Shown piece after piece: positions 44,782-53,378 of a DNA stretch of 64,000 nucleotides. Positions within the stretch are counted from its first letter, which is position 1, and each line of letters opens with the position of its first letter. A program made the position numbers and the translations under genes. The stretch comes from MM2 sp035460165 (GTDB lineage Bacteria > Pseudomonadota > Gammaproteobacteria > Burkholderiales > Methylophilaceae): the NCBI GenBank assembly GCA_035460165.1, contig DATHWW010000019.1:73411-137410 (forward strand). Reading direction: 5' to 3'. The notes beneath the pieces are model-generated. The model had not been told where the DNA came from. It ran no database searches and saw only the letters and a list, made by a program, of their open reading frames with translations.

Positions 44782-45629
44782 TGTATCGCCCGCTAACGCT
44801 GCTGTCCGGCCTGCTCTTCATCTGTTGCGCGCATAGTGCAGAACGCATTGTGGACACCCGCGACGGCAGTACCGTAACCCGGGAACAATTGATAGAGGTC
44901 ATGGCCGGCAGCGAGTTCGTCCTGCTGGGCGAACTGCACGATAATGCCGCGCATCACCGGGACCGCGGAGAATTGCTGACCGCATTGAATAGCCATGCAC
45001 CGAGCGTCGTTGCCGAACACCTGGAAAGCGGAAAGACTGTTGTTGCCGGAAGCGATCTTCAGGCCGATCTGGAGCGCGCCGGTTTCGACGCGAAAGGCTG
45101 GGGCTGGCCGCTGCATCAGCCCTTGTTCGCCGCGGTAATAGCAGCGGGAATGCCGCTGTCCGGCGGCAACATTCCGCGCGCCACGGCCAGAAATATCGCA
45201 CGCGCGGGTGCAAGTGCCCTGCCCGAGGAGATAGCGCAACTGACAGTAGAAGCTCCTCTTGACGCGGAAGCCCGGGAAAAGCTGGATGCGGACTTGCTGC
45301 ACGGCCATTGCGGCCAGCTTGATGCCGCCATGCTGCCCGGCCTGCGCCTGGCGCAACGTGCCCGTGACGCCACCATGTTCAACGCGCTGCGCAGCGCTAC
45401 CCAGCGCCCTTCCATTCTGGTAGCAGGCAATGGTCATGTACGGCTGGACTATGGCGTTCCCAGCCTTATCCGGCACTACCTGCCGAACAGCCGCTTCGTC
45501 AGTATAGGTTTCGCTGAGGAACCTGCTATCGGCGTGCAGACCCAGTACCACTATCTTTGGATTACGGAACCGACACCACGCAGCGATCCCTGTGCGACCT
45601 TTAAGACCGGTAGTAAAGCCGGCAAATAA
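44781..45629 (+). CDS. ChaN-like haem-binding protein
   Basis: The 282-residue exported protein (MYRPLTLLSGLLFICCAHSA leader) belongs to the ChaN family, with the conserved VLLGELHDNAAHHRDRG segment, VVAEHL, and the late ILVAGNGHVRLDYGVP motif. Campylobacter ChaN binds stacked haems, and several members are iron regulated. A lipobox is doubtful because the two Cys in the leader do not fit the rule well. It is the last gene of the haem operon, with a 1-bp overlap to the DUF2149 gene. It could hold haem for the periplasmic chelatase. Confidence 0.83.
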   Translation: MYRPLTLLSGLLFICCAHSAERIVDTRDGSTVTREQLIEVMAGSEFVLLGELHDNAAHHRDRGELLTALNSHAPSVVAEHLESGKTVVAGSDLQADLERAGFDAKGWGWPLHQPLFAAVIAAGMPLSGGNIPRATARNIARAGASALPEEIAQLTVEAPLDAEAREKLDADLLHGHCGQLDAAMLPGLRLAQRARDATMFNALRSATQRPSILVAGNGHVRLDYGVPSLIRHYLPNSRFVSIGFAEEPAIGVQTQYHYLWITEPTPRSDPCATFKTGSKAGK

Positions 45630-45661
45630 AGCGATCACTCCGTAATGCCCTGACGAATCCG

Positions 45662-46861
45662 TCAAATCTCCGTATCCGCAGCTTCAGTCTTCTTATGCGC
45701 AAGGTTCTCCAGCACCTGCAAAAAGCTGCTGAGGCTGGGGTTCCCGACAAAAGTGCATGGCTTGCCGGTGCGCTTGCATTGTTCCTTTACGCGCCAGTAT
45801 GCGTTGTGGCTGATACAGCCGGTCTGGCAGATCACCGCATCCGCTGCCGAAATCACCGCCTCAAGCCGGCCGATGTTCTCTTCCTTCCCGCCGTCATGAT
45901 GCATGAATTCGCCGCCTCGTAATTGCACCAGACTGCGAAAATGCGGAATGGCGTCGACACGGCCGCCGACGCACAGCACGGTACGCCCCAGCAGACGCTG
46001 TTCTTCCTGGTGCACGTCGTTCGATTCCGGCTCCTGGGCCGCGATCAATTCCGCCAGTTCGGATTCCAGCCGGCGAATGTCTTCCCGCGCCGCCGAATAG
46101 TCAATTTCCAGTGTCGCGTGGCGTTCCTTCAGCGTGGCGTATGCGCTCTCGGCCAATTGCAGCCGATACATCAGGCGCATGATTTCGTTTGAATCCTCCG
46201 CCTGTTCACGCAGGCTGTCGCGCTCGGCAGCATATCGCTCGGCCAGCGCCAGCTGCTGGACCGCGTCGGTGCGTGCTGCCTCCAACTGTGTTTTCAAGTC
46301 GGCAATCTGTTCGATGTAGCGGTTGCAGGACTCGGTGACGCGCTGCTGCATGCGCGACAACTCGCGCGTCAGCATGGCATTTTCCTCCTGCAGCCGCGTC
46401 CAGGCCTGCTGTTCGCGTCGCACACCGGCACCGATCTGATGTTGCAGCATGTGGATGTCGGCATATATCTGCAAGCGGAATTCCTCGGTGCTGGCCGGGT
46501 GCGTGAGCACGGCCCAGAACATACCGGGAATATCGTCTCCGGCCAGCGCCTCGCGCCATTTCGCCATCAGCTCCTCGGTCGTTTTCATGGGCTTGCAACG
46601 CTGGATGGCTAGCGCGTATTTCTTTTCCAGCGTCTTGTGCAACAGACTGGAAAGCGGCGTCCGCGTGCCGCACTCGCTGGCTGCGGTGCAGTGCACTTCA
46701 TAATCGCTGGGCCGATGCGGAAAGGTCATGACCTTCAGCACCAGTTCGCGTATCTCGCCGAGCTTGAAGCAGACCCCGATGATCGGGCAGTGATACCGAT
46801 GCGTCAGCTCCCACAGCCGATGGCGACGCGAACCATTGGTCAATGGCGTCTCGACGCTCAT
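45662..46861 (-). CDS. DUF2325 coiled-coil protein, Fur-linked
   Basis: The 399-residue protein has an N-terminal region with several Cys and His (HRYHCPIIGVCFKLGE, HCTAASECG), a long coiled coil (about 130-280) and a C-terminal DUF2325 domain (RTVLCVGGRVDAIPHFRSLV, HHDGGKEENIGRLE, CISHNAYWRVKEQCKR). The ATG at 46861 overlaps the stop of the 85-residue gene upstream (ATGA). The pair lies behind a strong Fur box and runs towards the haem operon. Function is unknown; iron or haem homeostasis is inferred from context only. Confidence 0.8.
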   Translation of the reverse strand: MSVETPLTNGSRRHRLWELTHRYHCPIIGVCFKLGEIRELVLKVMTFPHRPSDYEVHCTAASECGTRTPLSSLLHKTLEKKYALAIQRCKPMKTTEELMAKWREALAGDDIPGMFWAVLTHPASTEEFRLQIYADIHMLQHQIGAGVRREQQAWTRLQEENAMLTRELSRMQQRVTESCNRYIEQIADLKTQLEAARTDAVQQLALAERYAAERDSLREQAEDSNEIMRLMYRLQLAESAYATLKERHATLEIDYSAAREDIRRLESELAELIAAQEPESNDVHQEEQRLLGRTVLCVGGRVDAIPHFRSLVQLRGGEFMHHDGGKEENIGRLEAVISAADAVICQTGCISHNAYWRVKEQCKRTGKPCTFVGNPSLSSFLQVLENLAHKKTEAADTEI

Positions 46862-47115
46862 GTCAGCCTCGCTTGCTGGCGATCCAGCACCAACTGCCAG
46901 GCATCGCACAATTCATCACAGGTCTTGTGAAGGATTTCCGGCAGGTCGTCGCGTTGCGACAGCACCTCCAGGTTTCGGTAGATGCGCTGGCTTAGCCTTG
47001 GTGAAGGCTGGCTTTGTTGGTCCTGGATTGCGTAAGAGTGAAACAGGCAGAGTAATGCGGAAATTGCTGCATCCGGTGTGATGGCAGCAACGGGAAGATC
47101 GAGTTCGTCAGGCAT
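46858..47115 (-). CDS. small Fur-controlled hypothetical protein
   Basis: I do not recognise this 85-residue protein. It starts MPDELDLPVAAITPDAAISA behind a good AAGGAG site and is largely helical. It contains three Cys in the parts ALLCLFHSY and HKTCDELCDAWQLV. It overlaps the DUF2325 gene by 4 bp, so the two are translationally coupled. The Fur box at 47139 is about 25 bp upstream. Confidence 0.75.
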   Translation of the reverse strand: MPDELDLPVAAITPDAAISALLCLFHSYAIQDQQSQPSPRLSQRIYRNLEVLSQRDDLPEILHKTCDELCDAWQLVLDRQQARLT

Positions 47116-47138
47116 GGTAAGTCTCCTTGCGCTTATGT

Positions 47139-47178
47139 TATTGATAATCATTCTCATTTAAATGAGTTGATTCGTCAA
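47139..47178 (-). promoter_or_regulatory. Fur box and promoter of the DUF2325 operon
   Basis: The minus strand reads TAAATGAGAATGATTATCAA (47160-47141), one of the best Fur boxes in the window. A -35 TTGACG (47173-47178), a 17-bp spacer and a weak -10 GAGAAT (47150-47155) overlap it, so Fur would block polymerase directly. Confidence 0.82.
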
Positions 47179-47194
47179 GCCCTGCCTCAAATAA

Positions 47195-47220
47195 AAAAGG
47201 CTGCCCGAAAGCAGCCTTTT
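47195..47220 (-). terminator. rho-independent terminator of htpG
   Basis: On the minus strand AAAAGGCTGC (47220-47211), a 6-base loop and GCAGCCTTTT lead into TTTATTT. It lies 20 bp after the htpG stop codon. Confidence 0.92.
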
Positions 47221-47240
47221 CAGCGTCTTACCAAGAATGA

Positions 47241-49139
47241 TCAGCTCATCAGCGACAGCAGCGAGTTCAGACGTTTCACGAAACTGGCTGGATCTTCCAG
47301 TTGCCCGCCTTCCGCCAGCAGCGCCTGGTCGAACAGCAGGTTGGCCCAATCGGCAAAACGCGCATCGTCGGATTCGCTCTTCAGGCGCGTCACCAAAGAA
47401 TGCTGCGGATTGATTTCCAGGACAGGCTTGGTCGAAGGCGCGTTCTGACCGGCTGCTTTCAGCAGGCGCTCCAGATTTGCGCTCATGTCGTTCTCGCCGG
47501 TGACGATGCAGGCCGGGGAATCGGTGAGGCGATGCGTGACGCGCACCTCTTTCACCTTGTCTTCTCCCAGCGTGGACTTGATCTTCTCAACCAGATCCTT
47601 GAATTCGTCTTCTGCCTGTTTCTGCGCTTCCTTCTCGGATTCGTCTTCCAGCGAACCCAAGTCGAGATCGCCCTTGGCGACGGATTGCAGTTTCTTGCCT
47701 GCGAACTCGGTCAGGCCGCTGACCAGCCATTCATCGACACGGTCGGACAGCAGCAGCACTTCGATGCCCTTCTTGCGGAAGATTTCGAGGTGCGGGCTAT
47801 GCTTGGCGGCGGCAAAGGAGTCGGCAGTCACGTAGTAGATATGTTCCTGTCCTTCCTTCATGCGGGCGATGTAGTCCTTGAGCGAGACGGTTTCCTCGTC
47901 GGTATCGGCATGGGTGGAGGCAAAGCGCAGCAGCCCGGCAATCTTTTCCTTGTTGCCGAAATCCTCGCCCGGGCCTTCTTTCAGCACACGGCCGAATTCC
48001 TTCCAGAAAGTCGCATATTTTTCCTGGTCGTTCTCTGCCATATCTTCCAGCAGGCCCAGTACCTTCTTCACCGAGCCGGCCTTGATGCCGTCGATTTCCT
48101 TGCTGTGCTGCAGGATCTCGCGCGACACGTTGAGCGGCAGGTCGGCAGAATCGATCACCCCGCGCACGAAGCGCAGGTATTGCGGCATCAGTTGCTCGGC
48201 GTCATCCATGATGAACACGCGCTTCACGTACAGCTTGATACCGTGGCGGCGCTCGCGGTCGTAGAGGTCAAACGGCGCACGGCCGGGAATGTACAGCAGC
48301 GAAATATATTCCTGCTTGCCCTCGACGCGGTTGTGGCTCCAGGCCAGCGGCTTGTCGAAATCGTGCGCGACGTGCTTGTAGAACTCCTCATACTGCTCTT
48401 CGGTGATATCGTTCTTGGCGCGCGACCACAGTGCGGAAGCCTGGTTGACGGTTTCGTCCTCGTCCGTCGGCACCTGCTCGCCATCCTTCCAGTCTGACTT
48501 CTTCATCACGATAGGCAAAGTGATGTGATCGGAATACTTGCGAATGATGGACTTGATCTTCCAGTCATTGAGGAATTCGTCCTCGCCTTCGCGCAGATGC
48601 AGCACGATCTCGGTGCCGCGAGCCGGCTTGTCAATCACTTCCAGCGTGTAATCGCCGGAACCGGTGGATTCCCAGCGTACTCCATGCTCGGCGGTGAGGC
48701 CCGCACGGCGCGTGCTGAGCGTAACCTTGTCGGCAAGAATGAATGCGGAATAGAAACCGACGCCAAACTGGCCGATCAATGTCGCGTCCTTCTTCTGGTC
48801 CCCGGACAATTGCGAGAAGAACTCGCGCGTGCCAGATTTGGCGATGGTGCCGATGTTGTCGATTACTTCCTGACGGCTCATGCCGATGCCGTTATCGCTG
48901 AACGTCAGCGTGCGGGCGGCCTTGTCGAAGGAAATGCGGATTCTGAGCTCGCTATCGTTCTCAAACAGCGCGCCGTCGGACAGCGCTTCAAAGCGCAGTT
49001 TGTCGGCGGCGTCGGACGCATTGGAAATCAGTTCGCGCAGGACAATTTCCTTGTTGGAATACAAGGAATGGATCATCAGGTGCAGCAGCTGTTTGACTTC
49101 CGCCTGGAAGCCCAGCGTTTCTTTGGTCGTGGTGGTCAT
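47241..49139 (-). CDS. htpG: Hsp90 chaperone HtpG
   Basis: The 632-residue chaperone has the N-terminal GHKL ATPase (LLHLMIHSLYSNKEIVLREL, FSDNGIGMSRQEVIDNIGTI, IGQFGVGFYSAF), a middle domain and a C-terminal dimerisation domain. The length is normal for bacterial Hsp90. It is a single gene between tcdA and its own terminator; GAGGGGATC precedes the ATG. Confidence 0.97.
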   Translation of the reverse strand: MTTTTKETLGFQAEVKQLLHLMIHSLYSNKEIVLRELISNASDAADKLRFEALSDGALFENDSELRIRISFDKAARTLTFSDNGIGMSRQEVIDNIGTIAKSGTREFFSQLSGDQKKDATLIGQFGVGFYSAFILADKVTLSTRRAGLTAEHGVRWESTGSGDYTLEVIDKPARGTEIVLHLREGEDEFLNDWKIKSIIRKYSDHITLPIVMKKSDWKDGEQVPTDEDETVNQASALWSRAKNDITEEQYEEFYKHVAHDFDKPLAWSHNRVEGKQEYISLLYIPGRAPFDLYDRERRHGIKLYVKRVFIMDDAEQLMPQYLRFVRGVIDSADLPLNVSREILQHSKEIDGIKAGSVKKVLGLLEDMAENDQEKYATFWKEFGRVLKEGPGEDFGNKEKIAGLLRFASTHADTDEETVSLKDYIARMKEGQEHIYYVTADSFAAAKHSPHLEIFRKKGIEVLLLSDRVDEWLVSGLTEFAGKKLQSVAKGDLDLGSLEDESEKEAQKQAEDEFKDLVEKIKSTLGEDKVKEVRVTHRLTDSPACIVTGENDMSANLERLLKAAGQNAPSTKPVLEINPQHSLVTRLKSESDDARFADWANLLFDQALLAEGGQLEDPASFVKRLNSLLSLMS

Positions 49140-49216
49140 GGGATCCCCTCTTGTTATCAGGAACTACGAAACAAGCTGGTAAATGGGGCCGGGCGGCCGA
49201 AATTCAAGAGGCAGTT

Positions 49217-49981
49217 TTATCTGGACAGATGCGCCAGCGCCCGGGACGCCATCCATAAGCCGAAGCTGGCCGTCACCGTCATCGCCGCACCGAAGCCGGC
49301 ACAGTTGATGCCGCTCACCGGCTTGTCGTCGACATCGCAGGATTCGCCGTTTTCCGGCATCCTGAGCGGCTCGGAGGAAAACACGCACTCCACGCCGAAT
49401 TTCATCTTGGCATCCTTGGGAAAGCCGTATTCGCGCCGCAACAGCACCCGCACGCGGGAAAGCAAGGGATCCTGCACGCTACGCGCAAGGTCGTCCAACT
49501 GAATGCGCGCCGGATCGACGCGGCCGCCGGCGCCGCCTGAAGCAATCATCTTGATCTTGCGGCGCTTGCACCAATTGATCATCGCCGCCTTGACACGGGC
49601 GTTATCGATGGCGTCGATCACGAAATCGTAGTCACGGCCGAGCATGTCTTCGAGATTGTCTAGGGTGACGAAATCCTCGATCTCGATCACTTCGCAATCC
49701 GGATTGATGGCATGAATACGTTCCGCCATCGCGGCCACCTTGGCCTTGCCGTATTCGTCGCCCAAGGCATGCACTTGGCGATTGGTATTGGATTCGGCGA
49801 TATTGTCGAGATCGATCAGGGTAATGCGGCCGATAGCGCTGCGGGCCAGGGACTCCGCGGCCCACGAACCGACACCGCCTACCCCCACGATGCAGACATG
49901 CGCCTGACGGAAACGCTGGAATGACTCTTCCCCATAGAGACGCCTGACGCCGCCGAAGCGTCGTTCGAAATCCATCTCCAT
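49217..49981 (-). CDS. tcdA: tRNA threonylcarbamoyladenosine dehydratase TcdA
   Basis: The 254-residue ThiF/E1-like enzyme cyclises t6A37 in tRNA to ct6A using ATP. It has the ATP-binding loop CIVGVGGVGSWAAESLARSA, LIDLDNIAESNTNRQ and the family Cys-containing segment NWCKRRKIKMIASGGAGG. Its ATG overlaps the acpS stop by 1 bp. In this genome it also is the only E1-type relative visible for the MoaD/ThiS protein at 6326, although TcdA does not normally use a carrier. Confidence 0.92.
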   Translation of the reverse strand: MEMDFERRFGGVRRLYGEESFQRFRQAHVCIVGVGGVGSWAAESLARSAIGRITLIDLDNIAESNTNRQVHALGDEYGKAKVAAMAERIHAINPDCEVIEIEDFVTLDNLEDMLGRDYDFVIDAIDNARVKAAMINWCKRRKIKMIASGGAGGRVDPARIQLDDLARSVQDPLLSRVRVLLRREYGFPKDAKMKFGVECVFSSEPLRMPENGESCDVDDKPVSGINCAGFGAAMTVTASFGLWMASRALAHLSR

Positions 49982-50358
49982 TACTTTTCCAGTATTACAA
50001 AGGCGACGGCAAGCGCTTTTTCGTCGCTGATGGAAATATGCATGAAGCGGATACCGCGCTCCTCCACCCAGGCTTGCAAATCGGGGGCCAGCACCAGCAC
50101 CGGCTTGCCGAGATCGCTATGGCCGACGCCTATGCTTTGCATCGCCACCGGCGCGCGCAATCCTGTACCCAATGCCTTGCCGAATGCCTCCTTGGCGGCG
50201 AAGCGCTTGGCGAGAAAACGCGCCTTGACCTGGCTCAACTCGAATTCGGGGTATTCCGCTTCGGTCAGAATGCGCCGGGCAAAGGTGTCACCGAAACGCG
50301 CAAGCGATTGCTCGATGCGGGAAACCTCGACAATATCGGTGCCGATGCCGTAGATCAT
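49981..50358 (-). CDS. acpS: holo-[acyl-carrier-protein] synthase
   Basis: This 125-residue phosphopantetheinyl transferase begins MIYGIGTDIVEVSRIEQSLA with the Mg-binding Asp, followed by RFLAKRFAAKEAFGKALGTG with the second metal and CoA contacts. It activates acyl carrier protein. The ATG at 50358 overlaps the pdxJ stop by 4 bp. It belongs to the long rpoE-to-tcdA minus-strand run. Confidence 0.96.
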   Translation of the reverse strand: MIYGIGTDIVEVSRIEQSLARFGDTFARRILTEAEYPEFELSQVKARFLAKRFAAKEAFGKALGTGLRAPVAMQSIGVGHSDLGKPVLVLAPDLQAWVEERGIRFMHISISDEKALAVAFVILEK

Positions 50359-51086
50359 CGGCCTGTGGCGGCGGCTACCATCAGCGCCTTCATTTCGCGC
50401 ACGGCATTGTCCCAACCGACAAAGAGCGCGTGGGCAACGATGGCATGGCCTATATTGAGCTCATCGACACCGGGAATCGCGGCGACCTGGTGCACATTGT
50501 GATAATGCAAGCCGTGACCGGCATTGACCGACAGGCCGAGCGATACGCCATGTACCACGGCATTCTTGATCCGGAACAGCTCTTCATTGCGTGCGTGCTC
50601 GGTTTCGGCATCGGCGAAGCCGCCGGTGTGCAGTTCCACTACCGGCGCCCCGGCGGCTTTCGAAGCATCCAGTTGTGCTTCGTCCGCATTGATAAAAAGC
50701 GATACGCGTATGCCGGCATCACCCAGTCGCTGGCAGGCACTCTTGACCTTGTCGAAATGACGCACTACGTCCAGACCGCCTTCGGTCGTCAGTTCTTCAC
50801 GGCGCTCGGGCACCAGACAGACATCCTGCGGCTTGACCTGCAACGCGATGGCGATCATTTCTTCGGTGACCGCCATTTCGAGGTTCATGCGCGTCTGCAA
50901 AATACCGCGTAGCGTATGTACATCTGCATCCTGAATATGGCGGCGATCTTCGCGCAAGTGCAGCGTGATCGCATCCGCGCCCGATTGTTCGGCGCGCAAG
51001 GCAGCCTGCACGACACTGGGATAACGAGTACCGCGCGCCTGACGGATAGTGGCGACGTGGTCGATGTTGACGCCGAGTCTGATCAT
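50355..51086 (-). CDS. pdxJ: pyridoxine 5'-phosphate synthase
   Basis: The 243-residue TIM-barrel enzyme condenses deoxyxylulose phosphate and aminoacetone phosphate to form vitamin B6. It has LGVNIDHVATIRQARGTRYP at the N-terminus, ITLHLREDRRHIQDADV, and INAGHGLHYHN at the end. It overlaps recO by 4 bp upstream and acpS by 4 bp downstream. Confidence 0.97.
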   Translation of the reverse strand: MIRLGVNIDHVATIRQARGTRYPSVVQAALRAEQSGADAITLHLREDRRHIQDADVHTLRGILQTRMNLEMAVTEEMIAIALQVKPQDVCLVPERREELTTEGGLDVVRHFDKVKSACQRLGDAGIRVSLFINADEAQLDASKAAGAPVVELHTGGFADAETEHARNEELFRIKNAVVHGVSLGLSVNAGHGLHYHNVHQVAAIPGVDELNIGHAIVAHALFVGWDNAVREMKALMVAAATGR

Positions 51087-51805
51087 AATTCCTGTAAGTC
51101 GATAAGTAATTGACGGGTATGCAAGGGCTTGTCGCCGAGGTAATGCGCGAGCAGCATGCGCATCAGCTGCTTGCTTTGCAGCAGCGTGGCCGGGTCGCTG
51201 TAATCGTCGCGGGCCATATCAAGCAGCGTCTTGCCGCTTAATTGTACACCGGTTTCATTGTCACCCGGGCTGACAGCCCCGCGCTCCGGCAGGTAGAGAT
51301 ATTCGTGTTCAGGCTCGATGGGCGTGCCTTCCACCTGATGTGTCAGCGGCACGGCGTAGCCCAGCTCCTGCAGCATTTTCAGTTCGAGGCGACGCAGGGT
51401 CGGGGCCATCGGCTCGGCCGCCGCAAGGTACCGCAAAGTCTGGGAGTAATAATCGAACAAGGCCGTATGGGGATCTTCGCGCGGCAACAGGCGCAGAAGC
51501 AATTCATTGAGATAAAAACCACACATCAGCGCTTCGCCGTTGAGCAACAGCAGGCCTTCTCCCCAATCCAGAGAGTGCAGGTTACGGAGTTCGGATTTGC
51601 CCGACCATGTGGCGAGCAACGGTTGAAAGGCTTGCAACATGCCGCGCATTGCGGATCGCGGACGGCGCGCCCCTTTGGCAATCGCCGCGACACGGCCGAA
51701 ATCGCGGCTGAACAATTCGACGACGAGGCTGGTTTCCTTGAAGGGATAGGTATGCAGCACGAAGACCGGCTGCTGATCCTGGCGTGCGATACCGCCGGCG
51801 GCCAT
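51083..51805 (-). CDS. recO: DNA repair protein RecO
   Basis: This 240-residue recombination mediator loads RecA on SSB-coated DNA. The N-terminal OB fold reads QPVFVLHTYPFKETSLVVEL and FGRVAAIAKGARRPRS, with the family segment CGFYLNELLLRLLPREDPH in the middle. The zinc-finger cysteines of some homologues are absent, as in many betaproteobacteria. It starts 14 bp after era and overlaps pdxJ. Confidence 0.94.
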   Translation of the reverse strand: MAAGGIARQDQQPVFVLHTYPFKETSLVVELFSRDFGRVAAIAKGARRPRSAMRGMLQAFQPLLATWSGKSELRNLHSLDWGEGLLLLNGEALMCGFYLNELLLRLLPREDPHTALFDYYSQTLRYLAAAEPMAPTLRRLELKMLQELGYAVPLTHQVEGTPIEPEHEYLYLPERGAVSPGDNETGVQLSGKTLLDMARDDYSDPATLLQSKQLMRMLLAHYLGDKPLHTRQLLIDLQEL

Positions 51806-51819
51806 GAGCTAGTCCCTGA

Positions 51820-52701
51820 TCAATAACCCAGGCTTTTCAGTGCCCGCTCATCATCCGCCCAGCCGCCGCGCACCTTCACCCAGGTTTCCAGCCAGACCTT
51901 GCCGCCGAACAGCTTTTCCATGTCTTGCCGCGCCTCGGTGGAAATCTGCTTGAGCTTCTCGCCGCCCTTGCCGATCAGGATGGGCTTCTGGCCCTCCTTG
52001 TCGACGATGATGGCGGCATGGATGCGGCGCAAAGCTCCTTCCTGCTCAAATTTCTCGATTTCCACGGCGACCGAATAAGGCAACTCTTCACCGAGCAGGC
52101 GGAATATTTTTTCACGTATCAGTTCAGCTGCGAGAAAACGCTCGTTGCGATCCGTGAGCTCGTCCTCGCCATAGATTGCGGGCTGCTCAGGCAAGTGCTG
52201 CCGGATCGCGGACAACAGATCCTCAAGATTGAGGCTGCGCTTGGCGCTGATGGGCACGATGGCCGCAAACGGAAATACACCGCCGTGCTCCTGTATGAAA
52301 GGCAGCAACTGGCCTTTATCCTCCAGCAGATCGGCCTTGTTGATAACCAGTAGCACCGGAGTGTTTTTGGGCAGGATGTCGAGCACCTTGCGGTCGGCAT
52401 CGCCGAAACGGGTGGCCTCGATCACAAACAGGACCACATCCACTTCGGACATGACCTGCTTCACCGTCTTGTTCATGCCGCGGTTGAGCGCATTGATGTG
52501 CTTCAACTGGAAGCCGGGGGTGTCCACGAACAGGTACTGCGCATCCTCCGTGGTGTGGATACCGAGCAGCCGGTGGCGCGTCGTCTGCGCCTTGCGCGAA
52601 GTGATGCTGAGCTTGGCTCCCAGAATATGATTGAGCATCGTGGATTTCCCGACATTGGGGCGTCCGACGATAGCAATGGTGCCGCAACGAAAATCAGTCA
52701 T
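51820..52701 (-). CDS. era: ribosome-assembly GTPase Era
   Basis: The 293-residue protein has a GTPase domain with G1 GRPNVGKST, G3 DTPGF, G4 NKAD and a C-terminal KH domain (PILIGKGGEKLKQI) that binds the 3' end of 16S rRNA. It starts 7 bp after the rnc stop, and that gap carries the word GAGCCTATTTCA also found in the repeat family. Confidence 0.97.
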   Translation of the reverse strand: MTDFRCGTIAIVGRPNVGKSTMLNHILGAKLSITSRKAQTTRHRLLGIHTTEDAQYLFVDTPGFQLKHINALNRGMNKTVKQVMSEVDVVLFVIEATRFGDADRKVLDILPKNTPVLLVINKADLLEDKGQLLPFIQEHGGVFPFAAIVPISAKRSLNLEDLLSAIRQHLPEQPAIYGEDELTDRNERFLAAELIREKIFRLLGEELPYSVAVEIEKFEQEGALRRIHAAIIVDKEGQKPILIGKGGEKLKQISTEARQDMEKLFGGKVWLETWVKVRGGWADDERALKSLGY

Positions 52702-52704
52702 TTT

Positions 52705-52716
52705 GAGCCTATTTCA
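52705..52716. repeat. isolated copy of the repeat-end motif GAGCCTATTTCA
   Basis: The 12-bp word is identical to the arm of the palindromic element at 6237. Here it overlaps the last codons of rnc and the rnc-era gap, without a matching inverted partner. It may be a relic or a chance match. Confidence 0.3.
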
Positions 52717-53374
52717 GCAATTCATACGCTGCTTGCGCAGCCTGTTGTTCCGCAGCGCGCCGACTGTTACCGGCACCCCGGGCATGGACTTTAAGTGCGG
52801 GAATACGGCATTCCACGCGGAAAACCTGACAGTGTGCCTCGCCTTCCGTCGCCAGTAGGACGTATTCCGGCAAGGCCAGTTTGCGACCTTGCAGATATTC
52901 CTGCAAGAATGTCTTTGGATCTTTGCCCAGGGACTTGGGATCGAGGTTTTCGAGCAGCGGAGAATAAAGTCTTTCGACAACAGCTTCGGCAGCAGGAAAC
53001 CCCGCATCGAGAAATACCGCGCCGAGCAATGCTTCGAGCGTGTCCGCCAGCATCGACGGGCGCCGCCATCCCCCGCTTTTCATCTCTCCCTCGCCCAGGC
53101 GCATATATTCACCCAGCGACAAACCGAGGGCAATTTCACATAAAGTGGCTTCCCTGACCAAATGCGCGCGCAAACGACTTAATTCGCCTTCGGGAAGCTT
53201 GGGGAAGCGGCGATAAAGCAGATGGGCGATAACGCAATTCAACACGCCATCGCCGAGGAATTCCAGCCGCTCGTTGTTGGGTACGCTATGGCTGCGGTGC
53301 GTCAGTGCCTGAATCAGCAGCGCATTGTTCGTAAAATCATGGCCGAGATACCGGACCAGTGCCGATTGGGTCAT
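52709..53374 (-). CDS. rnc: ribonuclease III
   Basis: This 221-residue double-strand RNase has an N-terminal catalytic domain with the signature NERLEFLGDGVLN, the metal ligands in LEALLGAVFLDAG, and a C-terminal dsRNA-binding domain (PKTFLQEYLQGRKLALPEYV, then GNSRRAAEQQAAQAAYELL). It processes rRNA precursors. It is flanked by DUF4845 and era, as in many betaproteobacteria. Confidence 0.96.
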   Translation of the reverse strand: MTQSALVRYLGHDFTNNALLIQALTHRSHSVPNNERLEFLGDGVLNCVIAHLLYRRFPKLPEGELSRLRAHLVREATLCEIALGLSLGEYMRLGEGEMKSGGWRRPSMLADTLEALLGAVFLDAGFPAAEAVVERLYSPLLENLDPKSLGKDPKTFLQEYLQGRKLALPEYVLLATEGEAHCQVFRVECRIPALKVHARGAGNSRRAAEQQAAQAAYELLK

Positions 53375-53378
53375 TAAG

